Shown in pieces: positions 26,025 to 34,256 of a stretch of DNA of 64,000 nt. The stretch is from Merdibacter sp965119685. GTDB taxonomy: Bacteria; Bacillota_I; Bacilli_A; Erysipelotrichales; Erysipelotrichaceae. Both the position numbers and the translations under genes were made by a program. The first letter of the stretch is position 1, and the number at the start of each line of letters is the position of its first letter. The stretch is taken from the NCBI GenBank assembly GCA_965119685.1, contig OZ221971.1, forward strand, positions 1,736,001 to 1,800,000. The letters run 5' to 3'. The notes below the pieces were generated by a model. It had not been told where the DNA came from. It saw nothing but the letters and a program-made list of their open reading frames with translations, and searched no databases.

Positions 26025-26714
26025 CTATTCCTTATTCTGATAAAGTGTCTCCTCACTTGTGGCGACTTCCTTGATCGGCGTGCTCTCGCCAAACAGCGAA
26101 ATCTGCACCGGCTCGTTTTCTCCGTCCGCTCCATCCTCGTCGATCATCTCATCCAGTGTAAGAATCTCTTCCTCATCCTCCCAATCCTGTGCGTTCTGCG
26201 CAAGGGACGCCTCGATTTCCAACTGTCTTTCCTTATCGCGGCGCTTTTGGAGATCTTCCTTGGCCTGCTTTTCAAAAGCGGCTAACTCATATTCGCCATA
26301 CATCGGCGACAGCACCGTATTGAGGGGATTCTTCGTTTTCGCCTTGGAGAGATGAACGGCGTCATGCACCTCCTCGGGATTTTTCTCCTCTTCCTTTAAA
26401 TTGCCGAAAATCGGTGACAGCACCGGACGAAACTCATATTCCGCGTTCGCATTTGTTTCCGGCTTGCTGCTCTCACGGCGCACACGCTCACGTTCCTTGG
26501 ACACACTCTCTTTCGGCTTAGGCTTTTGCTCGTCCGCGTTGATGCCGACAAAAGGCTTTTTCTCCTCTTTCGGCTCCTGTGCGCTTTCGTTGAGGATCGT
26601 ATTGGCAGCTGCTTTCTCCGCCTTGGAAGGCAATGTGATATCGTCAAGCATTCCCTCCTCGCTGACATCCTCGATATCGGTGTTAAAGATCAGTTTTTTT
26701 AACCCCTTCAGCAT
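26025..26714 (-). CDS. Unknown charged protein with a duplicated VLSPxxG motif
   Basis: This 229-residue soluble, very charged and probably largely disordered protein starts MLKGLKKLIFNTD. Residues 50-90 are Lys/Glu-rich. Two copies of a short motif occur, RPVLSPIFG (about 96-104) and NTVLSPMYG (about 132-140), followed by a helical KQAKEDLQKRRDKERQLE stretch and an acidic tail. In Bacillus this locus holds the DNA translocase SftA; I recall an SPI-type motif in its N-terminal region, but there is no ATPase domain here, so the link is speculative. AAGGAGG precedes the ATG. It is translated between ytpP and murC. Confidence 0.7.
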   Translation of the reverse strand: MLKGLKKLIFNTDIEDVSEEGMLDDITLPSKAEKAAANTILNESAQEPKEEKKPFVGINADEQKPKPKESVSKERERVRRESSKPETNANAEYEFRPVLSPIFGNLKEEEKNPEEVHDAVHLSKAKTKNPLNTVLSPMYGEYELAAFEKQAKEDLQKRRDKERQLEIEASLAQNAQDWEDEEEILTLDEMIDEDGADGENEPVQISLFGESTPIKEVATSEETLYQNKE

Positions 26715-26731
26715 AGCATGCCCTCCTTATC

Positions 26732-27064
26732 TCATCCGCGCAGCGAGCGCAAAAAATCATCGATCTGCGCCTCGCTCTTTCTGTTTTTCGATACCAGACG
26801 GCCGATCTCTCTGCCGCCCTTCAAAGCGATAAAGCTGGGAATTCCCATGACGCCGTAATCGATACACACCTGCATCCAAGCGTCCCGATCGACATACCAG
26901 AAGCGATAATCGTCATAACGCTTGAGTAACGCCGGCAAAAACGGCTCGATGAAGCGACAGTCCGGGCACCAGTTCGCGCTGAACACCAGCACGTTGACCT
27001 CCTCGCTTTGCTTGATTTCTTCCAGTTGCTGTAAACCGTTTAGTTCATTCATCAGTTCCTTCAT
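26732..27064 (-). CDS. Thioredoxin-like protein (YtpP type)
   Basis: This 110-residue thioredoxin fold has the active site WCPDC (residues 32-36) and the cis-proline loop GIPSF. The CPDC dipeptide differs from classical thioredoxin CGPC and is typical of YtpP-like proteins, which are thought to take part in bacillithiol/thiol disulphide exchange. The ATG lies inside the 3' end of trmB (20-base overlap), with GGGAGG before it. It sits in the same order as in Bacillus (trmB-ytpP-X-murC). Confidence 0.88.
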   Translation of the reverse strand: MKELMNELNGLQQLEEIKQSEEVNVLVFSANWCPDCRFIEPFLPALLKRYDDYRFWYVDRDAWMQVCIDYGVMGIPSFIALKGGREIGRLVSKNRKSEAQIDDFLRSLRG

Positions 27065-27716
27065 GATTTACCTCCCCGCTTCCCTTGCGCCAGACAGCGC
27101 GGTAAATCGGCTGTCCTTCCTTCAGAAAGCGTTTTTCATATTCCGTAACGACGTCCTCTGCATGCTCGCTGCGCCGATAGTCGACACTGACATCGTGCAG
27201 CCGCCAGTTTGCCTGCTGAAATTGCAGGAGGGAAAACTCAAAGAGCGACGCGTTGTCACTCTTCATCTGCACTTCTCCGCGATCGGAGAGAATATCCGCG
27301 TACTGTGCGAGAAACGCCGGGCTGCTCAGCCGCTTTTTATGGGCGCGCTTCTTTGGCCAAGGATCGGAGAAATTGAGATGGATGACGTCAATCTCTCCTT
27401 TGTCAAACCACTCCTGTAAAGCGCTGGCATCACCCCAGATAAAGCGCATGCGGGAGAGATCCCCCTCCATCTGGTCAAATTTACGTACGGCGATCCCGGC
27501 GACGCTCACGTTTTTCTCGATGGCGATCCACGCATCCTGCGGATACTGCTTTGCCATGAGGTTCCAGTAATCGCCCTTGCCGCAGCCGATCTCCAGATGC
27601 AGCGTCTCCTTTTGAAACAGCGAACGCCAGCGTCCCTTGCAAGCCGACGGGTCTTTGACGACCACCGCCGCCTGCTGTAAATATTCTTCTGCCCACGGCA
27701 GTTTTCGCATTCGCAT
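27045..27716 (-). CDS. trmB: tRNA (guanine-N7-)-methyltransferase
   Basis: TrmB methylates G46 in the tRNA variable loop with S-adenosylmethionine. The SAM-binding EIGCGKGDY, the acidic loop WIAIEKNVSVAG and the family hallmark NFSDPWPKKRAHKKRL are present. Length 223 is normal. Its start lies nine bases after the pepV stop and its end overlaps ytpP. Confidence 0.94.
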   Translation of the reverse strand: MRMRKLPWAEEYLQQAAVVVKDPSACKGRWRSLFQKETLHLEIGCGKGDYWNLMAKQYPQDAWIAIEKNVSVAGIAVRKFDQMEGDLSRMRFIWGDASALQEWFDKGEIDVIHLNFSDPWPKKRAHKKRLSSPAFLAQYADILSDRGEVQMKSDNASLFEFSLLQFQQANWRLHDVSVDYRRSEHAEDVVTEYEKRFLKEGQPIYRAVWRKGSGEVNHEGTDE

Positions 27717-27724
27717 GGGCTTAC

Positions 27725-29119
27725 CTACTTCGCCAACGCTTCCAAGGCGGCGGCATAGATGGCAGTCGCTTTCAGCAGATCTTCCAGCTTGATGCCCTCG
27801 TCACGCTGGTGAGGGCCGCCGACATACGCATCCGTCGTCTTTTCGCTGTTTGGAAACTCCGGTCCGAAAGCGACAAAGTTTTCAAATTTGCGGGCATACG
27901 TTCCCCCGCCGATCGTCTTTGCCGGAGAGAAGTCATCACCGGAATAACGGCGGTATACCTCCATCAGCGAAGTGACGAAAGGCGCATTTGGATCGACGAA
28001 CAGCGGCTTGGAATCACTTTCCATGATTGGCTTGAGCTCGTAGCCGCGCGCTTGGCACGCATTCTCAAAGCCCTGCATGATCGCCTCGACGCTCGCATCG
28101 TTAGGATAGCGAATATCGATGGTGATCTCGCATGTACCGTCCTCCTGCAAGGAGATGATGCCGGTATTCATCGTTAAAAAGCCCATATAAGCGCCATAGT
28201 GATCGATGCCTAGCGGCTTTCCCTGCCAGTCGCACAGCATCTGATAGGTGTTGCGGGCAAATGCGTCGTCATAAGCGATGCCGACGAAGTTCAGCAGATG
28301 CAGCGCCGCATTGACGCCGTTGTAAGGCTCTGCCGCATGGGAGAAAACGCCGTCGATATGCAGGATCACCCCATCCTCTTCCATTTTGCTGTAACCGCTC
28401 AGCTGATTGGTCTTCAGATAAAAGTCAAACTGCTGCTGCAACTGCTCATTCCAAGCAGCCATCTTTAACGATGCCTTGCCGATGACGATATTAGGACGCG
28501 TACCGGCCTGCATCGATACGATCTGCGTGTTCGCCTTGCCTTTTAACACCACGTGCAGACCGCCCTTTTCCCCATAGGTCGCCGGAAAGTCCGCATCCGG
28601 CACAAATCCACACTGCGGGATTTCGCCGTGCGTACGATAGTAATCCATGCACTGCATGCCGCTTTCCTCATCGCAGCCAAGGATCAAAAGCACGCGCTTG
28701 TTGAGCTTCACCTGATGATCGCGCAGCATCTTCATCGCGTAGAAAGCGGCCATCGCCGGACCCTTGTCATCCAAAACGCCGCGGCCAAACAGATAGCCGT
28801 CCTCCTCGCTCAGCGCTAAAGGCGGCTTGCTCCAGCCCTCGCCTAATGGAACGATATCGAGATGCCCCAGCACACCGACGCTCTCCTCGCCCTCGCCATA
28901 GCGAATGACACCGGCATATCCGTCTACATCTTCGCAGGCAAAGCCGTTTTCCTCTCCCAGGGCGAGCATGTAGTCCAACGCCTTTCGCACATCCTCGCCA
29001 AAGGGGGCGCCGCTGTGCGCCGTGGCGTCATCACGCAGGGAGGGAATCGCGATCAGACCATGCAAATCGCGCAGCATCTCATCTTTATATTTTTCTGCTT
29101 CTTTCATCCAGTTTATCAT
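27725..29119 (-). CDS. pepV: M20-family dipeptidase PepV
   Basis: This 464-residue di-zinc peptidase cleaves dipeptides in the cytoplasm. Visible metal and active-site motifs are GHLDIVPLGEGW (His and Asp), DDKGPAMA, GCDEESGMQ (catalytic Glu) and a C-terminal histidine in GPHQRDEG. The dimerisation domain of M20 enzymes lies at about 190-320. GAGGTGAT lies before the ATG. It is the first gene of the pepV-trmB-ytpP-X-murC-ytxG-ytxH-ccpA operon. Confidence 0.92.
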   Translation of the reverse strand: MINWMKEAEKYKDEMLRDLHGLIAIPSLRDDATAHSGAPFGEDVRKALDYMLALGEENGFACEDVDGYAGVIRYGEGEESVGVLGHLDIVPLGEGWSKPPLALSEEDGYLFGRGVLDDKGPAMAAFYAMKMLRDHQVKLNKRVLLILGCDEESGMQCMDYYRTHGEIPQCGFVPDADFPATYGEKGGLHVVLKGKANTQIVSMQAGTRPNIVIGKASLKMAAWNEQLQQQFDFYLKTNQLSGYSKMEEDGVILHIDGVFSHAAEPYNGVNAALHLLNFVGIAYDDAFARNTYQMLCDWQGKPLGIDHYGAYMGFLTMNTGIISLQEDGTCEITIDIRYPNDASVEAIMQGFENACQARGYELKPIMESDSKPLFVDPNAPFVTSLMEVYRRYSGDDFSPAKTIGGGTYARKFENFVAFGPEFPNSEKTTDAYVGGPHQRDEGIKLEDLLKATAIYAAALEALAK

Positions 29120-29245
29120 TTCATATCACCTCGCATCTATTCTACCATAAAGGGGGTAAAAACCGTAGCCTTTTTTCATTTTCTTTCATCTAAAAGAAAA
29201 CGCTTGCGCAAACAGCTCACCGCTGCTCACACAGGCGTCTCATTT

Positions 29246-31423
29246 TTATTCTTCGCTTTGTGCCGTTTCTTTCTCCGGCTTCTTTTCCGCATGCTCATGC
29301 TTATCGCGCTTTGGCTTTGGCAACAGCGCCTTTGCGCTGACGTTGATGCGCCCCTTGTTGTCGATCTCCATGACCTTGACCTCGATCTTATCACCGATCT
29401 TGAGCACATCCTCCACACGATCTACACGGTTATGCGAGATCTTGGAGATGTGCAGCAGACCGTCCGTTCCCGGGAACAGCGTTACGAAAGCGCCGAATTT
29501 CTCAATGCGCGCTACCGTCGCATCGTAAATATCGCCGACCTTCGCTTCACGCACGATGTCCTCGATCATGCTTGCCGCCTTGCGGATTGCCTCCATGTCG
29601 GTATGGTAGATGACGACCTGTCCGTTATCGTCAATGTCAATTTTCACATTGTCGCATGCCTCGATAATCTGATTGATCATCTTGCCGCCCGGACCGATGA
29701 CATCTTTGATCTTATCCGTCTTGATGAACATGATGTGCGTCTTTGGCGCATACGGGCTGACCTCTGCGCGCGGCTCGCTGATTGCGCCCATCATGTTGGC
29801 GAGAATCTCCTTGCGGGCAACCTTCGCCTGTGCCAGCGCTTCCTCAAAGATCTCCTTGGTGATGCCGGTAACCTTAATATCCATCTGGAGCGCGGTGATG
29901 CCCGCTTGGGTACCCGCTACCTTGAAGTCCATATCGCCGAAGTGATCCTCCATACCCTGAATATCGGTCAATACGGTGTATTTCCCCGTATTCTCATCCA
30001 TGATCAGTCCCATGGCGATACCCGCAACCGGCGCCTTGATCGGCACACCGGCGGCCATCAGCGACATCGTTCCGGCACAGATGGATGCCTGTGAGGAAGA
30101 ACCGTTGGATTCCAACACCTCGGCAACGGTACGGATGGTGTAAGGGAACTCCTCTAAGGAAGGCAGCACCTGTAACAAGGCGCGCTCTCCCAAAGCGCCA
30201 TGGCCGATCTCGCGGCGTCCCGGCGAACCCATGCGCCCCGTCTCGCCGACTGAGTAAGGCGGGAAATTGTAGTGATGCATGAAGCGCTTGCTCTCCACCT
30301 CAGTGAGATCGTCGATGATCTGGTTATCGTTGATTGCTCCTAAAGTCGTCACGGAAAGCACCTGTGTCTCTCCGCGGGTGAACATCGCGCTGCCGTGTGC
30401 GCGCGGCAACAGATCCACCTGAGAATCCAGCGGTCTCAGCTCGTTGATTTTGCGGCCGTCAGGGCGTACCTTATCCTCGATGATCAAACGGCGCACCTCA
30501 TCTGCCTCGATGGTGTGGCAAATTTCCTTCACCTGCTTGATCGCTGTATTTTTCGCCTTTTCGCTTTCGTATTCCTTTGCCTCAAAGAGTTCAACCGCCG
30601 CCTGTGTCAGCTCATCGATCTTGCCATAGCGCTCCAGCTTCTTTTCGATGGAAACCGCCTCGCGAATCGGCTGTTCAAACTGTGCGCGTACCTCTTTGTC
30701 GATCTGTTCATCGACGGTATATAACGTAATTTCACGCTTTTCTTTTCCTACCGCGGCGATGATCTCCTCCTGAAACGCACACAATTGTTTGATGTGCTCA
30801 TGTCCGAACATCAGCGCGCCCAGCATGTCCTCCTCGCTGACCTCCTTCGCGCCGGCCTCGACCATGTTGATCGCCGCCTTCGTTCCGGCAACCGTCAGTG
30901 CGATGTCGCTTTGCTCCGCCTGCTCGCTGCTTGGATTGATGATATATTCGCCGTTGATGCGTCCGACCTGTACGCCGGCAATCGGTCCGTTGAAAGGAAT
31001 ATCGGAAATGCACAGCGCCAGGGAAGCGCCAAACATCGCCGTCATCTCCGGCGTGCAGTCCTGATCGACGGAAAGCACGGTGTTGACCACCTGTACCTCA
31101 TTGCGAAAGCCCTCCGCAAACAGCGGGCGGATCGGACGGTCGATCATGCGCGCCGTCAGTGTCGCATGCTCGCTGGGACGCCCCTCGCGGCGTAAAAATC
31201 CTCCCGGAATCTTGCCGACGGAATACAGCTTTTCCTCAAAGCTGACCGTCAGCGGGAAAAAGTCAATTCCCTCTTTCGGCTGATTGCTGGCAGTCGCTGT
31301 CGAAAGCACGACCGTGTCATCATAGCGAACGAGCACGGAACCGCCCGCCTGCTTGGCAATCTCACCGGTTTCCACTGTGATCACCCGACCACAGAAATCT
31401 AAACGAAACACTTGTTTAGCCAT
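29246..31423 (-). CDS. pnp: Polyribonucleotide nucleotidyltransferase
   Basis: PNPase is the 3'-5' phosphorolytic exoribonuclease of mRNA decay. It has two RNase PH domains (residues about 10-140 and 300-540: RREGRPSEHATLTARMIDRP; ESNGSSSQASICAGTMSLMA), a KH domain (GPGGKMINQIIEAC) and an S1 domain (VGDIYDATVARIEKFGAFV). The Lys/Glu-rich tail is natural. Start ATG at 31423 follows GAGGTG; an upstream in-frame ATG lacks a ribosome site. Length 725. It has its own promoter; rpsO is upstream with a separate terminator, the usual rpsO-pnp order. Confidence 0.96.
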   Translation of the reverse strand: MAKQVFRLDFCGRVITVETGEIAKQAGGSVLVRYDDTVVLSTATASNQPKEGIDFFPLTVSFEEKLYSVGKIPGGFLRREGRPSEHATLTARMIDRPIRPLFAEGFRNEVQVVNTVLSVDQDCTPEMTAMFGASLALCISDIPFNGPIAGVQVGRINGEYIINPSSEQAEQSDIALTVAGTKAAINMVEAGAKEVSEEDMLGALMFGHEHIKQLCAFQEEIIAAVGKEKREITLYTVDEQIDKEVRAQFEQPIREAVSIEKKLERYGKIDELTQAAVELFEAKEYESEKAKNTAIKQVKEICHTIEADEVRRLIIEDKVRPDGRKINELRPLDSQVDLLPRAHGSAMFTRGETQVLSVTTLGAINDNQIIDDLTEVESKRFMHHYNFPPYSVGETGRMGSPGRREIGHGALGERALLQVLPSLEEFPYTIRTVAEVLESNGSSSQASICAGTMSLMAAGVPIKAPVAGIAMGLIMDENTGKYTVLTDIQGMEDHFGDMDFKVAGTQAGITALQMDIKVTGITKEIFEEALAQAKVARKEILANMMGAISEPRAEVSPYAPKTHIMFIKTDKIKDVIGPGGKMINQIIEACDNVKIDIDDNGQVVIYHTDMEAIRKAASMIEDIVREAKVGDIYDATVARIEKFGAFVTLFPGTDGLLHISKISHNRVDRVEDVLKIGDKIEVKVMEIDNKGRINVSAKALLPKPKRDKHEHAEKKPEKETAQSEE

Positions 31424-31455
31424 TCTTTCACCTCTTATTTTTCTCAATCCTTTTT

Positions 31456-31484
31456 ATAATAACACACTTTAAAAAGGAACACAA
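31456..31484 (-). promoter_or_regulatory. Promoter of pnp
   Basis: TTGTGT (31479-31484), a 17-bp spacer, then TATTAT (31456-31461) on the minus strand. The rest of the rpsO-pnp gap (31485-31730) shows no gene I can support. Confidence 0.6.
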
Positions 31485-31732
31485 AGCAATAATGCACATT
31501 TGCATCCGCATGTGTGAAGGGCAGATGCGCCTGACATCGTCCTCGCTCTTCACATCCAAATTCCCCTGTCCCCTTTGCCGGCGCATGCCGCGTTTTGCAC
31601 AGGCAGAAATGACTTTGCAGTTTTTTCATCCTTTCGTCATCGTGTTCTCGCCCGCTGTTTCTTTTGGCAAGCAGCGATTCTCTTTCCCCATCCGCAGCGC
31701 GCATCGCCTCAGCGCTCACGCACACAGAACGA

Positions 31733-31788
31733 AAAAAGGCCGATGCCAACGGGTATTCCCATCAGCATTGCAGCCTCTTTTTTGCGAC
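31733..31788 (-). terminator. Terminator of rpsO
   Basis: AGGC and GCAATGC-like segments pair with GCATCGGCCT, and a T6 run follows on the minus strand directly after the rpsO stop. The stem is imperfect. Confidence 0.6.
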
Positions 31789-32054
31789 TATTTACGCAGA
31801 CCTAAGCGCTCGATCAGCGTCTTGTAACGCTCCAGATCCTTGTCCTTCAAGTATGCCAGCAGGTTTCTGCGGCGTCCGACCATCTTCATCAGACCGCGCT
31901 GGGAATGATAGTCGTGCTTGTGCTCCTTGAAGTGCTCCGTCAGACGGTTGATGCGTGCGGTCAGCACCGCGATCTGTACCTCCGGAGATCCGGTATCGCC
32001 CTCAAAGCGAGCGTACTCTTTCATAATCGCCTGTTTTTCACTTTTTAATAACAT
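31788..32054 (-). CDS. rpsO: Ribosomal protein S15
   Basis: Small-subunit protein (88 aa) that binds the three-way junction of 16S rRNA. The hallmark GDTGSPEVQIAVLTARI, HDYHSQRGL and GRRRNLLAYL are complete. GGAGG lies six bases before the ATG. A structured leader (32080-32128) may serve autoregulation. Confidence 0.97.
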   Translation of the reverse strand: MLLKSEKQAIMKEYARFEGDTGSPEVQIAVLTARINRLTEHFKEHKHDYHSQRGLMKMVGRRRNLLAYLKDKDLERYKTLIERLGLRK

Positions 32055-32079
32055 CTGTTTTCCTCCTGTATGTTTTGAC

Positions 32080-32128
32080 CTTTCTCACCGAGCGAATGTT
32101 CGAGGAGAGCAGTTCCCCAGTGAAAAAG
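32080..32128 (-). promoter_or_regulatory. Structured rpsO leader, candidate S15 autoregulatory RNA
   Basis: In the transcript CTTTTTCAC pairs with GTGAGAAAG (nine pairs, one G-U). Inside this closing stem lie GGGGA/TCTCC with a five-base loop and a small CGA/TCG hairpin. A three-way junction just before rpsO is the form used by several known S15 autoregulatory leaders. Folding is by eye only. Confidence 0.45.
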
Positions 32129-32136
32129 CGTTATTA

Positions 32137-32164
32137 TTATTACACACAGAAGAAAAAAAAGCAA
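32137..32164 (-). promoter_or_regulatory. Possible promoter of rpsO
   Basis: TTGCTT (32159-32164) and TAATAA (32137-32142) on the minus strand, 16 bp apart; the -10 region is the repetitive TAATAATAATAA. The stretch 32170-32425 shows no gene I can support. Confidence 0.45.
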
Positions 32165-32425
32165 CGGTATTGTGGAAAATACACAAGAATTATTTGCACA
32201 AAGATGGACGAGCGATCAACAAAAGCAATCGTCCATAAGCTGCAAAGGAGGCATGACACAACAACGTCCGCAAGCTCCTTGTGCCTCTGTAAAAAGCGGC
32301 AAAGAGCGTCCGTCACGCCAAAAAAGCACCTATCATCCTCTTTGTTTCTATCGTATATCGGCAAAAGGCAAAGCACTCATCCGCTTCCTCCTGAAAGGGT
32401 ATACTGCTTGCGCCGATCTTTGCCC

Positions 32426-33508
32426 TCAAAGAAAATCAATCAAAATATCATGCAGGACAAACTGTCCCTGCACACTCGTGTGAAGATGTCCCTCCTCAAT
32501 CAGCAAGCGATCTCCCAAATGCTTTTGCAAAGCAGAGGCAAAGTGCTCCTCCAGCCGCGTGCCAAAGCGCTTAGCGAATGCGTCCAAATCGATGCCTGAG
32601 CGCAGACGAAGCCCCATCATCACCGCCTCAAACATCTGTTCCTTTCGATCTAACAGCGTCCATTGCGCATCCGCGCCCGCTTGCAGATAATGCTTGAGCG
32701 AGCGGGTGTTGTCATAGCGTCCCGCATCTTCCTTGCCGCTGGCGCCGCAGCCGATCCCATGAAAGTTCTCATAGTTCCAGTAGACGAGATTATGCTTTGC
32801 AAACGCGCCTGCTTTCGCAAAATTCGCAACCTCATACTGCGAAAACCCATGCCTTTGCAAAACATCGATCGCGGCCGCATACATCTGATACTCCAGCTCA
32901 TCCTCCCCCTTTTGTACGCCCCGCTTACCAAACACAGAGTTTTCCTCGATCGTCAGCGAATACAGCGAGATGTGCGAGATCGGCAATGTGAGCGCCGTAT
33001 GCAGATCCTCAAGCCACATCGACAGCGTCTGATCGGGCAAAGCGTACATCAGATCGATCGACACATTGTGAATACCGTGTGCATGGGCGAGCGCCAGCGT
33101 CTCTTTCACCTGCTCTGCCGTATGCTTTCGCCCCATCCTTTGCAGCAAATCGTCGTGAAAGCTCTGTACGCCAAAGGAAAGGCGGTTGACGCCGTGACGC
33201 TGACAGATGGTAAAAAATGTTTCGTCCGCCAGCTCCGGATTCGCCTCGATCGTATATTCCATCTCCGCCCTACGCCATGCGTCAAACAAAGTGAGCAGCG
33301 CATCTAACTGGACAGCGGTGAGCGCGTTGGGCGTTCCGCCTCCGATATACAGCGTCCGCAAAGGCGCTTGCAGCTTCTCTTTACACTCTTTTTCGATCTG
33401 TTTGAGCCAATCCCAAGCTAGTGACTCCCGATAGCCCCATCTGGCAAAATCACAGTAAGCGCAGATGGAGCGGCAAAACGGTACATGCACATAAGCGCTC
33501 TCTGTCAC
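32426..33508 (-). CDS. hemW: HemW-type radical SAM protein
   Basis: This 360-residue radical SAM protein carries the 4Fe-4S motif CRSICAYC (Cys12, 16, 19) and the GGGTP SAM-binding stretch (YIGGGTPNAL). It also has SFGVQSFHDDLLQRMGR and a C-terminal HemW domain. It resembles HemN but is shorter, as in HemW, which is considered a haem chaperone rather than a coproporphyrinogen oxidase. The start is GTG at 33508, with GGAGG eight bases upstream. It lies 14 bases after the Spo0A-like gene, probably co-transcribed. Confidence 0.9.
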   Translation of the reverse strand: MTESAYVHVPFCRSICAYCDFARWGYRESLAWDWLKQIEKECKEKLQAPLRTLYIGGGTPNALTAVQLDALLTLFDAWRRAEMEYTIEANPELADETFFTICQRHGVNRLSFGVQSFHDDLLQRMGRKHTAEQVKETLALAHAHGIHNVSIDLMYALPDQTLSMWLEDLHTALTLPISHISLYSLTIEENSVFGKRGVQKGEDELEYQMYAAAIDVLQRHGFSQYEVANFAKAGAFAKHNLVYWNYENFHGIGCGASGKEDAGRYDNTRSLKHYLQAGADAQWTLLDRKEQMFEAVMMGLRLRSGIDLDAFAKRFGTRLEEHFASALQKHLGDRLLIEEGHLHTSVQGQFVLHDILIDFL

Positions 33509-33522
33509 GCTATCCGCCTCCT

Positions 33523-34236
33523 TTATGTAATTCCTTTAAAACAGGTATAGACATACATGATCACCTTACGGCTGGTGGGATCACCATGGAACAGACAGCG
33601 GTAGTCGCTTGGCATCCGAGCCGCATGAATGGCGGAGCGAATGCACTTCTCCACTCTGCTTGAGGTAGAGTGACAGCGCTTGGCGGTGATCGAATACACG
33701 TTTTTCATGACAACCTGTCGGCTGATGGGCAGGGTGACGGCGATGGCGCAGGCGGTTTTTAAATAGTGGAAGCCATTGAGATGGCTGGGGATTTTAAGCT
33801 CTAACAGCAAAGAGGTAATACGGCCGTCTACATCCTCCTGCCGCCGCCGGGACTGTATGTCGATACGTTGCTGCTGCAGGAACAGTGCGCTCAGCTGTCT
33901 GCCGTCAAAAGGTTCCACCAGATAGGAATCGATTGCATAGCGCAGCAGCATCGCCGTATGCTCCTCCTTGAGCGCCGCAAAGGAAATGATCAAACGAATA
34001 CTTCCCCTTTCCTGCCCCTGCAATGCGCAAAAAGCGTCCAGCCACTCTCGCCAGCATTGCTCAATCAGCGAGAAGGAAAGATAGAGCACATGAACGCCTT
34101 CCGTGATCAAAGCGTCGAGGTCATGCGGTGCGCTGCGGCTAAAACCCTGAATATGAAAATGATCTGTTTGATACTGAATGGCGATTAGCTGGGCAAGCAA
34201 TTCGTAGTTCTTCGTGCAGACAAAAACATTGAGCAT
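33523..34236 (-). CDS. Spo0A-like regulator with degenerate receiver domain
   Basis: Residues about 138-237 resemble the Spo0A DNA-binding domain: ITSLLLELKIPSHLNGFHYL, a helical segment with VMKNVYSITAKRCHSTSSRVEKCIRSAI, which is the Spo0A recognition region, and a C-terminus ending VIMYVYTCF. The N-terminal 120 residues have receiver-like length, but the phosphoacceptor position reads VLYLSFS in place of the usual DxxLLDI, and the conserved KPF lysine is Glu (VEPFDG). It should therefore not be regulated by phosphorelay. GGGGAG precedes the ATG. It lies between an HTH-ended protein gene and hemW. A second, standard Spo0A is expected elsewhere. Confidence 0.75.
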   Translation of the reverse strand: MLNVFVCTKNYELLAQLIAIQYQTDHFHIQGFSRSAPHDLDALITEGVHVLYLSFSLIEQCWREWLDAFCALQGQERGSIRLIISFAALKEEHTAMLLRYAIDSYLVEPFDGRQLSALFLQQQRIDIQSRRRQEDVDGRITSLLLELKIPSHLNGFHYLKTACAIAVTLPISRQVVMKNVYSITAKRCHSTSSRVEKCIRSAIHAARMPSDYRCLFHGDPTSRKVIMYVYTCFKGIT

Positions 34237-34256
34237 GAACCTCTACTCCCCCTTGT

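Noticed and set aside
28862..30094. 410-residue plus-strand frame opposite pepV and pnp
   Set aside because: Antisense to two certain genes; a long shadow caused by GC-rich codon use.
31444..31749. 101-residue minus-strand frame in the rpsO-pnp gap
   Set aside because: Covers the pnp promoter and part of the rpsO terminator; no ribosome site.
32140..32376. 78-residue minus-strand frame upstream of rpsO
   Set aside because: Overlaps the likely rpsO promoter; composition not protein-like.
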